Part shown: positions 1 to 5,865 of the stretch, piece by piece
Position numbering within the stretch: position 1 is the stretch's first letter
How the letters are laid out: every line of letters starts with the position of its first letter
Assembly (NCBI GenBank): GCA_046735055.1
Contig: JBKPSO010000239.1
Location: 1 to 6,415 of the forward strand
DNA from: DATBLE01 sp046735055
Lineage (GTDB): Bacteria; Actinomycetota; Thermoleophilia; Gaiellales; Gaiellaceae
DNA: 6,415 nucleotides
Direction of reading: 5' to 3'
Made by a program: the position numbers and the translations under genes
The notes under the pieces: generated by a model
What the model saw: the letters and a program-made list of their open reading frames with translations, nothing else
Told to the model about the DNA's origin: nothing
Database searches by the model: none

Positions 1-945
1 GAGTAGCTGCGTCCCCATCGAGAGGATCGTGGTCACTACGGCCGGGAGCCCGGTCGGGATCGCGGCGATCGCGAAGGCAAGCGCGGCGGTGAACACGGAC
101 TTGAAGGTGTGGCCGCGCGAGCTGTTGATGATGATCGAGACCACCACGGCGCCGCCGGAGATGAAGAGGATCTGCATCGTCAGCTTCTGCAGCTGCTTGG
201 TCAGCGGCGTGACCGTGTCGTCCGCGTGCTGGAGCATGTTCGAGATGTGGCCGACCTCGGTCGACATCCCCGTCCCGGTGACGACGAACTGCCCTGATCC
301 GCGGGTGACGTTGGTGTTCATGTAGACCATGTCGGTCCGGTCGCCGAGCGGCGTGTCGCCGCTCTCCAGGGTCTCGATCGACTTCGACACGGGCAGGCTC
401 TCACCGGTCAGCGCCGACTCGGCGACCTCGAGCGTGGCCGCCTCCAGTAGCCGCCCGTCGGCCGGGACGATGTCTCCGGCTTCGATCGCGACGACGTCGC
501 CCGGCACGAGCTGATCGGCGGGGAGCTCGACGATCTGACCGTCGCGACGTACCCGCGCCTTGATGAACATCATCTTCTGCAGGGCGGCCACTGCTGCGGC
601 TGCCTTCCCCTCCTGGTGGAGGCCGAGGATCGCGTTGAACACCGTCAGCGCGAGCACGACGATCCCGGTGCCGTACTCGTGCAGCGGCCAGATGCTGCCG
701 ACACCGACGACCAGCAGGACGAGCTGCATCGCGTCGCGGTACTGCCGGACGAACGCGCGCCAGCTTGGCTCGGGCTTCGCCTCTGCGAACTTGTTCGGCC
801 CGTACAGCTCGAGACGAGCCGTCGCCTCTATCGCGGAGAGCCCGTGCTCCTTCTCGACGCCGAGCTCCTTGGCGGCCTCGTCGCCGGAGAGCGCGTACCA
901 GGTGGGGCCGTCTGCTGCTTGCTTCGTTTCGACCGCTGTAGCCAC
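1..945 (-). CDS. Cation-transporting P-type ATPase (P2-like), N-terminal 315 residues, cut by the window edge
   Basis: This is a membrane ATPase that moves a cation at the cost of ATP; the ion cannot be told from this part. The frame is open from a GTG at 945 to base 1. Visible in order: a cation-ATPase N-terminal domain (about residues 15-70); M1 and M2 (about 73-86 and 93-110); the actuator domain (about 115-250) with 'VPGDVV' and the dephosphorylation motif TGES at 180-183; M3 (about 259-274); and M4 (about 283-302) with 'AIPTGLPAVVTT' at 295-306. The phosphorylation site (DKTGT), nucleotide-binding domain and C-terminal helices lie beyond the edge. Classical Ca2+ and Na+/K+ pumps have PEGL at M4, so the Thr in place of Glu is notable; I recall actinobacterial pumps with this PTGLP form. 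The GTG start is set by an AAGGAGG five bases upstream. The gap to the arcC stop is 31 bases, which suggests co-transcription. The family call is firm, the substrate unknown. Confidence 0.93.
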   Translation of the reverse strand, partial: MATAVETKQAADGPTWYALSGDEAAKELGVEKEHGLSAIEATARLELYGPNKFAEAKPEPSWRAFVRQYRDAMQLVLLVVGVGSIWPLHEYGTGIVVLALTVFNAILGLHQEGKAAAAVAALQKMMFIKARVRRDGQIVELPADQLVPGDVVAIEAGDIVPADGRLLEAATLEVAESALTGESLPVSKSIETLESGDTPLGDRTDMVYMNTNVTRGSGQFVVTGTGMSTEVGHISNMLQHADDTVTPLTKQLQKLTMQILFISGGAVVVSIIINSSRGHTFKSVFTAALAFAIAAIPTGLPAVVTTILSMGTQLL

Positions 946-949
946 GTCT

Positions 950-957
950 TCCTCCTT
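950..957 (-). promoter_or_regulatory. Ribosome-binding site of the P-type ATPase gene
   Basis: The minus strand reads AAGGAGGA and is followed four bases later by GTG at 945-943. It is a near-perfect Shine-Dalgarno, stronger than the one before arcC. It decides the non-ATG start, since no ATG lies near the beginning of the homologous region. It sits wholly in the 31-base gap after the arcC stop, so the ATPase can be translated independently of arcC from a shared message. Confidence 0.8.
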
Positions 958-976
958 GATCACCAGGACCGTTCGC

Positions 977-1900
977 TCATTCGGCCGCCACCGTCGTGCC
1001 GGCCTCCCCGCGTAGCATCGCCGGCGTGTCCGTGATCGACCCGATCACGGCCTTGCCGCCCGTCTGCTCCACGAACTGACAGGCCGCATGCACCTTCGGC
1101 CCCATCGAGCCCTCGGCGAACTCCGAGTCCGAGAGCTCCGCCGGCGTCGCCCGGTCGATCTTCTGCTGGTCGGGTGTGCCCCAGCCGGTGTAGACGCCGT
1201 CGACATCGGTGACGATCGCGAGCGCGTCGGCCTTCAGGTCCGCGGCGAGCAGTGCGCTCGCGAGGTCCTTGTCGATCACGGCCTCGATCCCGACGAGGCG
1301 GCGGCCGGCCGGCACCGCCTCGTCCGTGTACATCACCGGGATCCCGCCGCCGCCGGCACAGATCACGACGGCGCCGTCTCGTAGCAGCACCTCGATCGTC
1401 TGGAGGCCGAAGATCCGCTTCGGAAGCGGCGAGGGCACGACTCGCCGCATGCTGTCGCCGTCGGGCTTGAACGTCCAGCCCTTCTCGGCGGCGAGCTTCT
1501 CCGCCTCGTCGCCGGTGTAGATCGGGCCAATGGGTTTCGTCGGGTTGTCGAACGCCGGGTCGTCCGGGTCGACCTCGATCTGCGTCAGCAGCGTCGCCAG
1601 GTGCTTCTCGAACGGCACCACGTTACCGAGCTCTTGCTGGATCAGGTAGCCGATCATCCCCTCGGTCTGAGCGCCGAGGAGATCGAGCGGGTACCCGGGC
1701 ACCTCGGTGTACGCCGCGCCCTGCAGCGCGAGCAGGCCGACCTGCGGGCCGTTCCCGTGTGAGATGACGAGCTCATGCTCGAGAGCGACCGGCGCCAGCG
1801 CCTTGCACGCGACCCGCGCGTTGGCGCGCTGGTTCTCCGCGGTCAAGGGCTCGCCCCGCCGGAGCAGGGCGTTGCCGCCCAGGGCGACGACGACCCGCAC
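977..1900 (-). CDS. arcC: Carbamate kinase (ArcC), last enzyme of the arginine deiminase pathway
   Basis: This cytoplasmic enzyme transfers phosphate from carbamoyl phosphate to ADP, giving ATP and carbamate, which breaks down to CO2 and ammonia. This is the energy-yielding step of the pathway. The 307-residue product has normal length for the family and the full amino-acid-kinase fold: 'ALGGNALL' at 6-13, 'HGNGPQVG' at 48-55, 'LGAQTEGMIGYLIQQ' at 75-89, 'NPTKPIGP' at 119-126, 'RRVVPSPLPK' at 152-161, 'CAGGGGIPV' at 181-189, 'IDKDLASALLA' at 209-219, 'TDVDGVY' at 231-237 and 'GSMGPKV' at 264-270. The start is GTG, two bases after the arcB stop, with GGGAG six bases upstream inside the arcB 3' end, so the two genes are probably translationally coupled. 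Standing after arcA and arcB, it is catabolic. No key motif is missing. Confidence 0.97.
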   Translation of the reverse strand: MRVVVALGGNALLRRGEPLTAENQRANARVACKALAPVALEHELVISHGNGPQVGLLALQGAAYTEVPGYPLDLLGAQTEGMIGYLIQQELGNVVPFEKHLATLLTQIEVDPDDPAFDNPTKPIGPIYTGDEAEKLAAEKGWTFKPDGDSMRRVVPSPLPKRIFGLQTIEVLLRDGAVVICAGGGGIPVMYTDEAVPAGRRLVGIEAVIDKDLASALLAADLKADALAIVTDVDGVYTGWGTPDQQKIDRATPAELSDSEFAEGSMGPKVHAACQFVEQTGGKAVIGSITDTPAMLRGEAGTTVAAE

Positions 1901-1902
1901 CC

Positions 1903-2913
1903 TCAGCTCCCGAGCGTGGCGACCATGACCGCCTTGATCGTGTGCATCCGGTTCTCAGCCTCGTCGAACACGACCGACGCCGGCGACTCGAAGACCTCTT
2001 CGGTCACCTCCAGCGCATCGAGCCCGTACTTCTCTTTGATCTCCTTGCCCACCTGCGTGTCCGCGTTGTGGAACGCCGGCAGGCAGTGCATGAACTTGAC
2101 GTTCGGGTTGCCGGTCAGCGCCATTGTTTGCGCGTTCACCTGGTACGGGAGGAGCAGCTCGATCCGCCCTTTCCAGACGTCGTCGGGCTCGCCCATCGAG
2201 ACCCAGACGTCGGTGAGCAGGAAGTCGGCTCCCTTGACCGCCTCCTCGACGTCCTCCGTGATCGTGATCTTCGCGCCCGACTCCGCCGCGAACTCGTGCG
2301 CAGCCTTCTGGAAGTCGTCGGATGGCCACAACGTCTTCGGGCTCGCGAGTCGGACGTCCATCCCGAGCTTCGCACCGCCGATCAGGTACGAGTCGGCCAT
2401 GTTGAAGCGGGCGTCGCCGAGGTAGCAGAACACGATCTCGGAGAGGCCCTTGTCCGGGCAGTGCTCGCGGAAGGTGAGGAAATCCGCGAGGATCTGGGTC
2501 GGGTGCCACTCGTCGGTTAGCCCGTTGAAGACGGGGACGCCGGCCCACTGCGCGAGCTCGTCGGCGACGTTCTCGCCGAAGCCGCGGTACTCGATCGCGT
2601 CGTACATGCGGCCGAGCACGCGGGCCGTGTCCTTGACCGTCTCCTTGTGCCCCATGTGGGAGCCGCTCGGACCGATGAACGTGACGTGTGCGCCCTGGTC
2701 GTACGCAGCGACCTCGAACGCGCAGCGCGTCCGGGTCGAGTCCTTCTCGAAGATCAGCGCGACCTCCCTGCCGACGAGTTTCTGCTCCTCGCGGCCCTCC
2801 TTCTTCGCGGCCTTCAGCTCGGCGGCGAGGTCGAGCAGGTAGAGGAGCTCCTCCGCCGAGAAGTCCGCCAGCGTGAGGAAATTTCTTCCACGTAGGTCGA
2901 CGACTGTGCTCAT
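1903..2913 (-). CDS. arcB: Ornithine carbamoyltransferase, catabolic type (ArcB)
   Basis: In this pathway the cytoplasmic enzyme works in the phosphorolytic direction: citrulline plus phosphate gives ornithine and carbamoyl phosphate for ArcC. The 336-residue protein matches the usual 330-340. It has the carbamoyl-phosphate loop STRTR at 59-63, HPTQ at 137-140, 'GDARFNM' at 166-172 and the ornithine-side residues D235 with SMG at 239-241. HCLP at 276-279 supplies the conserved Cys277. D235 and the SMG loop favour ornithine over aspartate or putrescine as the amino substrate. The catabolic role is inferred from its place between arcA and arcC, since anabolic and catabolic forms look alike. The ATG at 2913 has AAAGGAG eight bases upstream; the frame stays open to 3114, but that extension overlaps arcA and is an Arg-rich shadow. 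One oddity is Phe170, where many homologues have Asn (GDARNNM). It is followed by arcC after two bases. Confidence 0.97.
   Translation of the reverse strand: MSTVVDLRGRNFLTLADFSAEELLYLLDLAAELKAAKKEGREEQKLVGREVALIFEKDSTRTRCAFEVAAYDQGAHVTFIGPSGSHMGHKETVKDTARVLGRMYDAIEYRGFGENVADELAQWAGVPVFNGLTDEWHPTQILADFLTFREHCPDKGLSEIVFCYLGDARFNMADSYLIGGAKLGMDVRLASPKTLWPSDDFQKAAHEFAAESGAKITITEDVEEAVKGADFLLTDVWVSMGEPDDVWKGRIELLLPYQVNAQTMALTGNPNVKFMHCLPAFHNADTQVGKEIKEKYGLDALEVTEEVFESPASVVFDEAENRMHTIKAVMVATLGS
1907..1911 (-). promoter_or_regulatory. Ribosome-binding site of arcC, inside the arcB coding end
   Basis: The minus strand reads GGGAG, then CTGAGG, then the GTG start at 1900. The site overlaps the last codons of arcB and its TGA, so ribosomes finishing arcB are placed directly on the arcC start. 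It supports choosing the GTG at 1900 as the start of carbamate kinase. Confidence 0.55.
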
Positions 2914-2921
2914 CGCGTCTA

Positions 2922-2928
2922 CTCCTTT
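2922..2928 (-). promoter_or_regulatory. Ribosome-binding site of arcB, overlapping the arcA stop codon
   Basis: The minus strand reads TGAAAGGAG, in which TGA (2930-2928) is the arcA stop and AAAGGAG (2928-2922) is the Shine-Dalgarno, eight bases before the ATG at 2913. It sets the arcB start and makes termination-reinitiation likely. The ten bases CTGAAAGGAG are the same as those before arcA. Confidence 0.75.
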
Positions 2929-4160
2929 CAGGGCTCGCGAACGACTGGACAGGTCATGCAGTGGCCGCCGCCGCGACCGCGGCCGAGCTCCGAGCCGGAG
3001 ATCGCGCGGACCTCGACGCCGGCCTTCTCCATCCTTCGGATTGTCGCCTCGTTTCGCTCGTAGCCGACGACGACGCCGGGGCTGAGCGCGACGACGTTGT
3101 TGCCGTCGTCCCACTGCTCGCGCTCGGCCTCGAACTCGTCGCCGCCGGTGGGGACGACCTTGAGATCGCCGATCCCGAGCTGCTCCCGGACGACGTCGAG
3201 GAACGACCGCTCCGAGACCTCGGCCTTGACACGGCCGTCGCCGTTCGGCGTGAACAGGATCGGCAGGATCTGATCGACGACCGGCTGGTAGATCGTGACC
3301 ACTTCGCGGTCGCAGAAGGTGAAGACGGTGTCGAGGTGCATCGCGGAGCGCTCACGGGGCATCTGGGCGCCGACGACGAGCCGCGCTGCGCCCTTCGCGA
3401 ACATGTTCTTCGCGAGGATGCTCACCGCCTTGGCGGTCGAGCGTTCGCCCATGCCGACGAGGACGACGCCTTCGCCGACCGGCATCATGTCGCCGCCCTC
3501 GATCGAGGCCGTGCCCCAGTCGTGGTCGAACCCCCCGTACCAGATCTCGAATTGGGCGTCGGCGAAGCGCGGGTGGAAGCGGTAGACGACCTCGAGGTTC
3601 AGCGTCTCGTGCTGGCGCGCGGGCCAGAACATCGGGTTGATCGAGACGCCGCCGTACAGCCAGGCGCTCGTGTCGCGCATGAACAGCTGATTGGGAAGCG
3701 GCGGAAGTACGAAGTCCGTCGGCTGCATCGCCCGCCCGATCGTCGTCCGGATCTCGTCCGGCAGCTCCTGCTCGGTCAGCCCGCCGGTCAGAATCGTCGC
3801 GAGGTCGGTGGGGGGGAGCCCGCTCGCCCACTCGGTGAGCGGCTCCGAGAAGACCGCCGTCACCTCCTCGGGCCTGAGCCGCCGTTCGAGGATCCACTCG
3901 CGCGCCTTTTTGTGCTCCAGGGTCTCTGCGAGCAGGTCGTGGAAGAGCAGCACCTCGGTGCCGTACTCCCGCATCAGGTCGACGAATGCGTCGTGCTCCT
4001 GGCGTGCGCGCCGCACCCAGATGACGTCGTCGAACAGGAGCTCGTGGGAGTTGGTAGGGGAGAGTCGCTCGTGGGCGATGTCGGGCCGGTGGACGATCAC
4101 GGTCTTGAGCGTGCCTACCTCAGAGTGAACGCCCAGAGCGGTCGCGGTGGCGGTGCTCAT
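2928..4160 (-). CDS. arcA: Arginine deiminase (ArcA)
   Basis: This cytoplasmic hydrolase converts L-arginine to L-citrulline and ammonia, the first step of the ADI pathway. The 410-residue protein has the full family pattern: 'GTLKTVIVHRP' at 16-26, 'LPNQLFMRD' at 155-163, 'PMFWPARQHET' at 176-186, EGGD at 221-224, 'MGERST' at 237-242, 'MHLDT' at 274-278 and 'GRGGGHCMTCP' at 395-405. The catalytic set is D163, E221, H275, D277 and nucleophile C401. From memory, the Pseudomonas aeruginosa enzyme has D166, E224, H278, D280 and C406, so the order and spacing agree. Arginine contacts N157, F160, R182, R240 and R396 also appear kept. The one departure is Met161 in the usual FTRD. The ATG at 4160 has AAAGGAG six bases upstream. 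It follows the transporter gene by 25 bases and precedes arcB by 14. The presence of Cys401 and EGGD rules out an inactive copy. Confidence 0.98.
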   Translation of the reverse strand: MSTATATALGVHSEVGTLKTVIVHRPDIAHERLSPTNSHELLFDDVIWVRRARQEHDAFVDLMREYGTEVLLFHDLLAETLEHKKAREWILERRLRPEEVTAVFSEPLTEWASGLPPTDLATILTGGLTEQELPDEIRTTIGRAMQPTDFVLPPLPNQLFMRDTSAWLYGGVSINPMFWPARQHETLNLEVVYRFHPRFADAQFEIWYGGFDHDWGTASIEGGDMMPVGEGVVLVGMGERSTAKAVSILAKNMFAKGAARLVVGAQMPRERSAMHLDTVFTFCDREVVTIYQPVVDQILPILFTPNGDGRVKAEVSERSFLDVVREQLGIGDLKVVPTGGDEFEAEREQWDDGNNVVALSPGVVVGYERNEATIRRMEKAGVEVRAISGSELGRGRGGGHCMTCPVVREP

Positions 4161-4166
4161 TCGAGG

Positions 4167-4173
4167 CTCCTTT
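4167..4173 (-). promoter_or_regulatory. Ribosome-binding site of arcA
   Basis: The minus strand reads AAAGGAG six bases before the ATG at 4160, in the 25-base gap after the transporter stop. It is a strong site. The wider block CTGAAAGGAG, and the first eight coding bases ATGAGCAC, recur at arcB. Confidence 0.75.
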
Positions 4174-4185
4174 CAGAGTCGCGTC

Positions 4186-5760
4186 TCAGGTCGCCGCCGA
4201 GATGCCGACGAACGCGCAGACGACGAGGAAGACGATGACCAGGTAGGGCCAGACGAACTTAACGTAGCGGTCGTAGCCGACCTTCGAGAGGGCCAGGCCG
4301 CCCATGATCACAGCCGAGGTCGGCGTGACGAGGTTGACGAAGCCGGACGCGGACTGGAAGGCGGTGACAACGGTCGCGCGCGAGACGTGCGCGAAGTCCG
4401 CGAGCGGCGCGAGGATCGGCATCACGAGCGCGGCATGCCCGGACGACGAGGGGACGAGGAATGCGATCGGCAGGTTGAGGATGAAGACGAGGATCGCGAA
4501 CCAGCCCTTCGAGACGCCGGAGACCCCGTTCTCCATCCAGTGGAGGATCGTATCGGTCATGTATGCGTTCTTCATCACGACAGTGATCCCGCGTGCGAGG
4601 ACGATGATCAGCGCGGCGCCGAGGAAGTCGGAGGCGCCGGCGACGATCGTGTTCACGGTGCCCTCCTCGCCGAGTTTCGCCACCGCCCCGATCACGACCG
4701 CCATCACGAAGAAGAGCCCGACCGCCTCGGGGAAGTAGAAGTCGGCGAAGGTCGGCAGCGGGAAGTCCTTGCCGAACCCCTCCTGCCAGAGGTCGTTCCA
4801 GGGGATGAAGCCGTAGATCATCGTCAGGAAGGTCAGCGCGAAGAGGCCGAGGATCAGCTTCTGCCGTCCGGTCAGGGCCGGGACGTCGGTGATCGCGCTC
4901 CGTGCCTCGTCCGCGTCGGCGGCCGAGATGCCGACGACGGAGCGTCCTGGCTCGGCCGCGACCCGCCGCGCGTAGCGGACCACGTAGAGGATTGCGGTCG
5001 GCACCAGCACGGCCCACATCGCGATCCGCAGCCCGATGCCGTCCCCGATGCTGATCCCCGAGGCATCGGAGGCGACGCCGGTCGCGAACGGGTTCACCGT
5101 CGAGCACAGGACCCCCGTGCCCGCGCCGAGGAAGATGATCGATGCCGCGACCAGGCGGTCGTAGCCGAGCGCGAGCGTGAGCGGGACGAGGAGCACGAAG
5201 AAGCCGAGCGTCTCCTCCCACATGCCGTAGGACGTCCCGCCGATCGCGAAGACGACCATCAGGATCGCGATCAGGACCCAGCCGCTGTTCCGATATCGCA
5301 CCGCGAGGCGGCCGATCCCGGTCTGGATCGCGCCGCTCTTCATCGTCACGGTGATGAACGCCCCGACCGCGAGGACGAAGAGGAAGATCATCGCCGAGCC
5401 GTAGAGGAACCCGGACTCCCACGGGCCGACGTAGCCGTCGGGGTTCTCGATGCCGTAGAGGCCGTTCGGGGGCGAGTTCCACAGTTCCTTGAAGCGCGCC
5501 GTGAACGCCTTGTTGACGCAGATCGTTCCGGGAGCGAGGCTCGGCGAGCAGTCCGGCACCTTGTGGTAGGTGCCGGGCTTGGGGCCGCCGGTCGCCGGGT
5601 CGGTCGCATACCTGCCTGCCGGGACGAAGAAGGAGGCGACCCACACGAGGATCAGGACGATCGCGAGGACGGTGAACGCCGTCGGGAAACGGAACTTCTT
5701 CGCTGGAGCTTCCGGGGGAGTCTCGGCCGTCGGCGGCGGGGGACCAGGCTCCGCGGACAT
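4186..5760 (-). CDS. YfcC-family (DcuC superfamily) membrane transporter, probable arginine/ornithine exchanger
   Basis: This integral membrane carrier probably brings in arginine and exports ornithine. The family (COG1288, Pfam C4-dicarboxylate anaerobic carrier) is clear; the substrate is inferred from its place as first gene of the ADI operon, a position YfcC-type proteins also hold in some streptococci under the name ArcD. The 524 residues begin with a Pro-rich cytoplasmic tail (1-21). A first helix is at about 27-47, a long hydrophilic loop at 50-116, then about ten more hydrophobic stretches to 520. Family motifs are 'GGTSYGMWEETLGF' at 174-187, 'STVNPFATGVASDASG' at 220-235, 'PSSSGHAALVMP' at 437-448 and 'NLVTPTSAVIMG' at 476-487. 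The loop carries Cys71 and Cys81. The ATG at 5760 is the only usable start: no ATG, GTG or TTG lies between it and an in-frame stop near 5868. It lacks a good Shine-Dalgarno, unlike the genes behind it. Other amino acids or dicarboxylates remain possible. Confidence 0.9.
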   Translation of the reverse strand: MSAEPGPPPPTAETPPEAPAKKFRFPTAFTVLAIVLILVWVASFFVPAGRYATDPATGGPKPGTYHKVPDCSPSLAPGTICVNKAFTARFKELWNSPPNGLYGIENPDGYVGPWESGFLYGSAMIFLFVLAVGAFITVTMKSGAIQTGIGRLAVRYRNSGWVLIAILMVVFAIGGTSYGMWEETLGFFVLLVPLTLALGYDRLVAASIIFLGAGTGVLCSTVNPFATGVASDASGISIGDGIGLRIAMWAVLVPTAILYVVRYARRVAAEPGRSVVGISAADADEARSAITDVPALTGRQKLILGLFALTFLTMIYGFIPWNDLWQEGFGKDFPLPTFADFYFPEAVGLFFVMAVVIGAVAKLGEEGTVNTIVAGASDFLGAALIIVLARGITVVMKNAYMTDTILHWMENGVSGVSKGWFAILVFILNLPIAFLVPSSSGHAALVMPILAPLADFAHVSRATVVTAFQSASGFVNLVTPTSAVIMGGLALSKVGYDRYVKFVWPYLVIVFLVVCAFVGISAAT

Positions 5761-5790
5761 GGCGCGATTCTTCGTCCCGCTGCGTGGAAA

Positions 5791-5815
5791 CGCATCACCC
5801 GGATGGGGCGATACG
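5791..5815 (-). promoter_or_regulatory. Hairpin in the leader of the ADI operon (possible attenuator, operator or second terminator)
   Basis: In minus-strand RNA, arms CGUAUCGCCC (5815-5806) and GGGUGAUGCG (5800-5791) pair over all ten positions, two of them G-U, around a CAUCC loop. In plus-strand RNA the same two positions are mismatches. The stem ends 30 bases before the transporter ATG and is followed by UUUCC. It could be a leader structure, a weak tandem terminator, or a DNA operator. I found no convincing -35/-10 promoter pair in the 105-base gap. Confidence 0.4.
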
Positions 5816-5823
5816 AGTGGAGG

Positions 5824-5856
5824 GCGGGCCCGGCCGGAGTGACCGGCCGGGCCCGC
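5824..5856 (-). terminator. Perfect 14-bp hairpin, probable terminator of the Ig-like protein gene
   Basis: The arms 5824-5837 and 5843-5856 are exact reverse complements (GCGGGCCCGGCCGG on the plus strand) with a five-base loop. The stem begins nine bases after the stop codon at 5866. No T-run follows on either strand, which is common for hairpin terminators in high-GC actinobacteria. Its position and strength favour termination of the upstream gene, which would leave the ADI operon as a separate unit. Confidence 0.7.
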
Positions 5857-5865
5857 AGCCCTGCG

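Noticed and set aside
29..1035. Several plus-strand open frames antisense to the P-type ATPase and the arcC end (29-325, 560-1015, 616-1035)
   Set aside because: The minus-strand frame here encodes an uninterrupted P-type ATPase with TGES and M4 motifs; the plus-strand products resemble nothing and are shadow frames.
2914..3114. A 67-residue N-terminal extension of ornithine carbamoyltransferase reaching back to an upstream start at 3114
   Set aside because: The extension lies inside the arcA coding sequence in another frame, is extremely Arg-rich as expected of a shadow frame, and a strong Shine-Dalgarno marks the ATG at 2913, which gives a product of normal family length.
2961..4238. A 425-codon plus-strand open frame antisense to arginine deiminase
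   Set aside because: Its length comes from the high GC at third positions of arcA. It has no recognisable motif, is rich in Asp, Arg and Val as typical antisense shadows are, and runs over the arcA/transporter junction.
4259..5644. A 461-codon minus-strand open frame in another frame inside the transporter gene
   Set aside because: The Arg/Asp-rich translation has no helices or motifs, while the overlapping 524-residue frame encodes a clear membrane transporter with family motifs.
5824..5856. The perfect GC-rich inverted repeat as a transposon end or attachment site
   Set aside because: There is no transposase, direct repeat or integrase nearby, and the position nine bases after a stop codon fits a terminator better.
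5761..5865. An ArgR box or a standard promoter ahead of the ADI operon
   Set aside because: I looked for the TNTGAAT...ATTCANA type palindrome and for TTGACA/TATAAT-like pairs on the minus strand and found none convincing in this gap.
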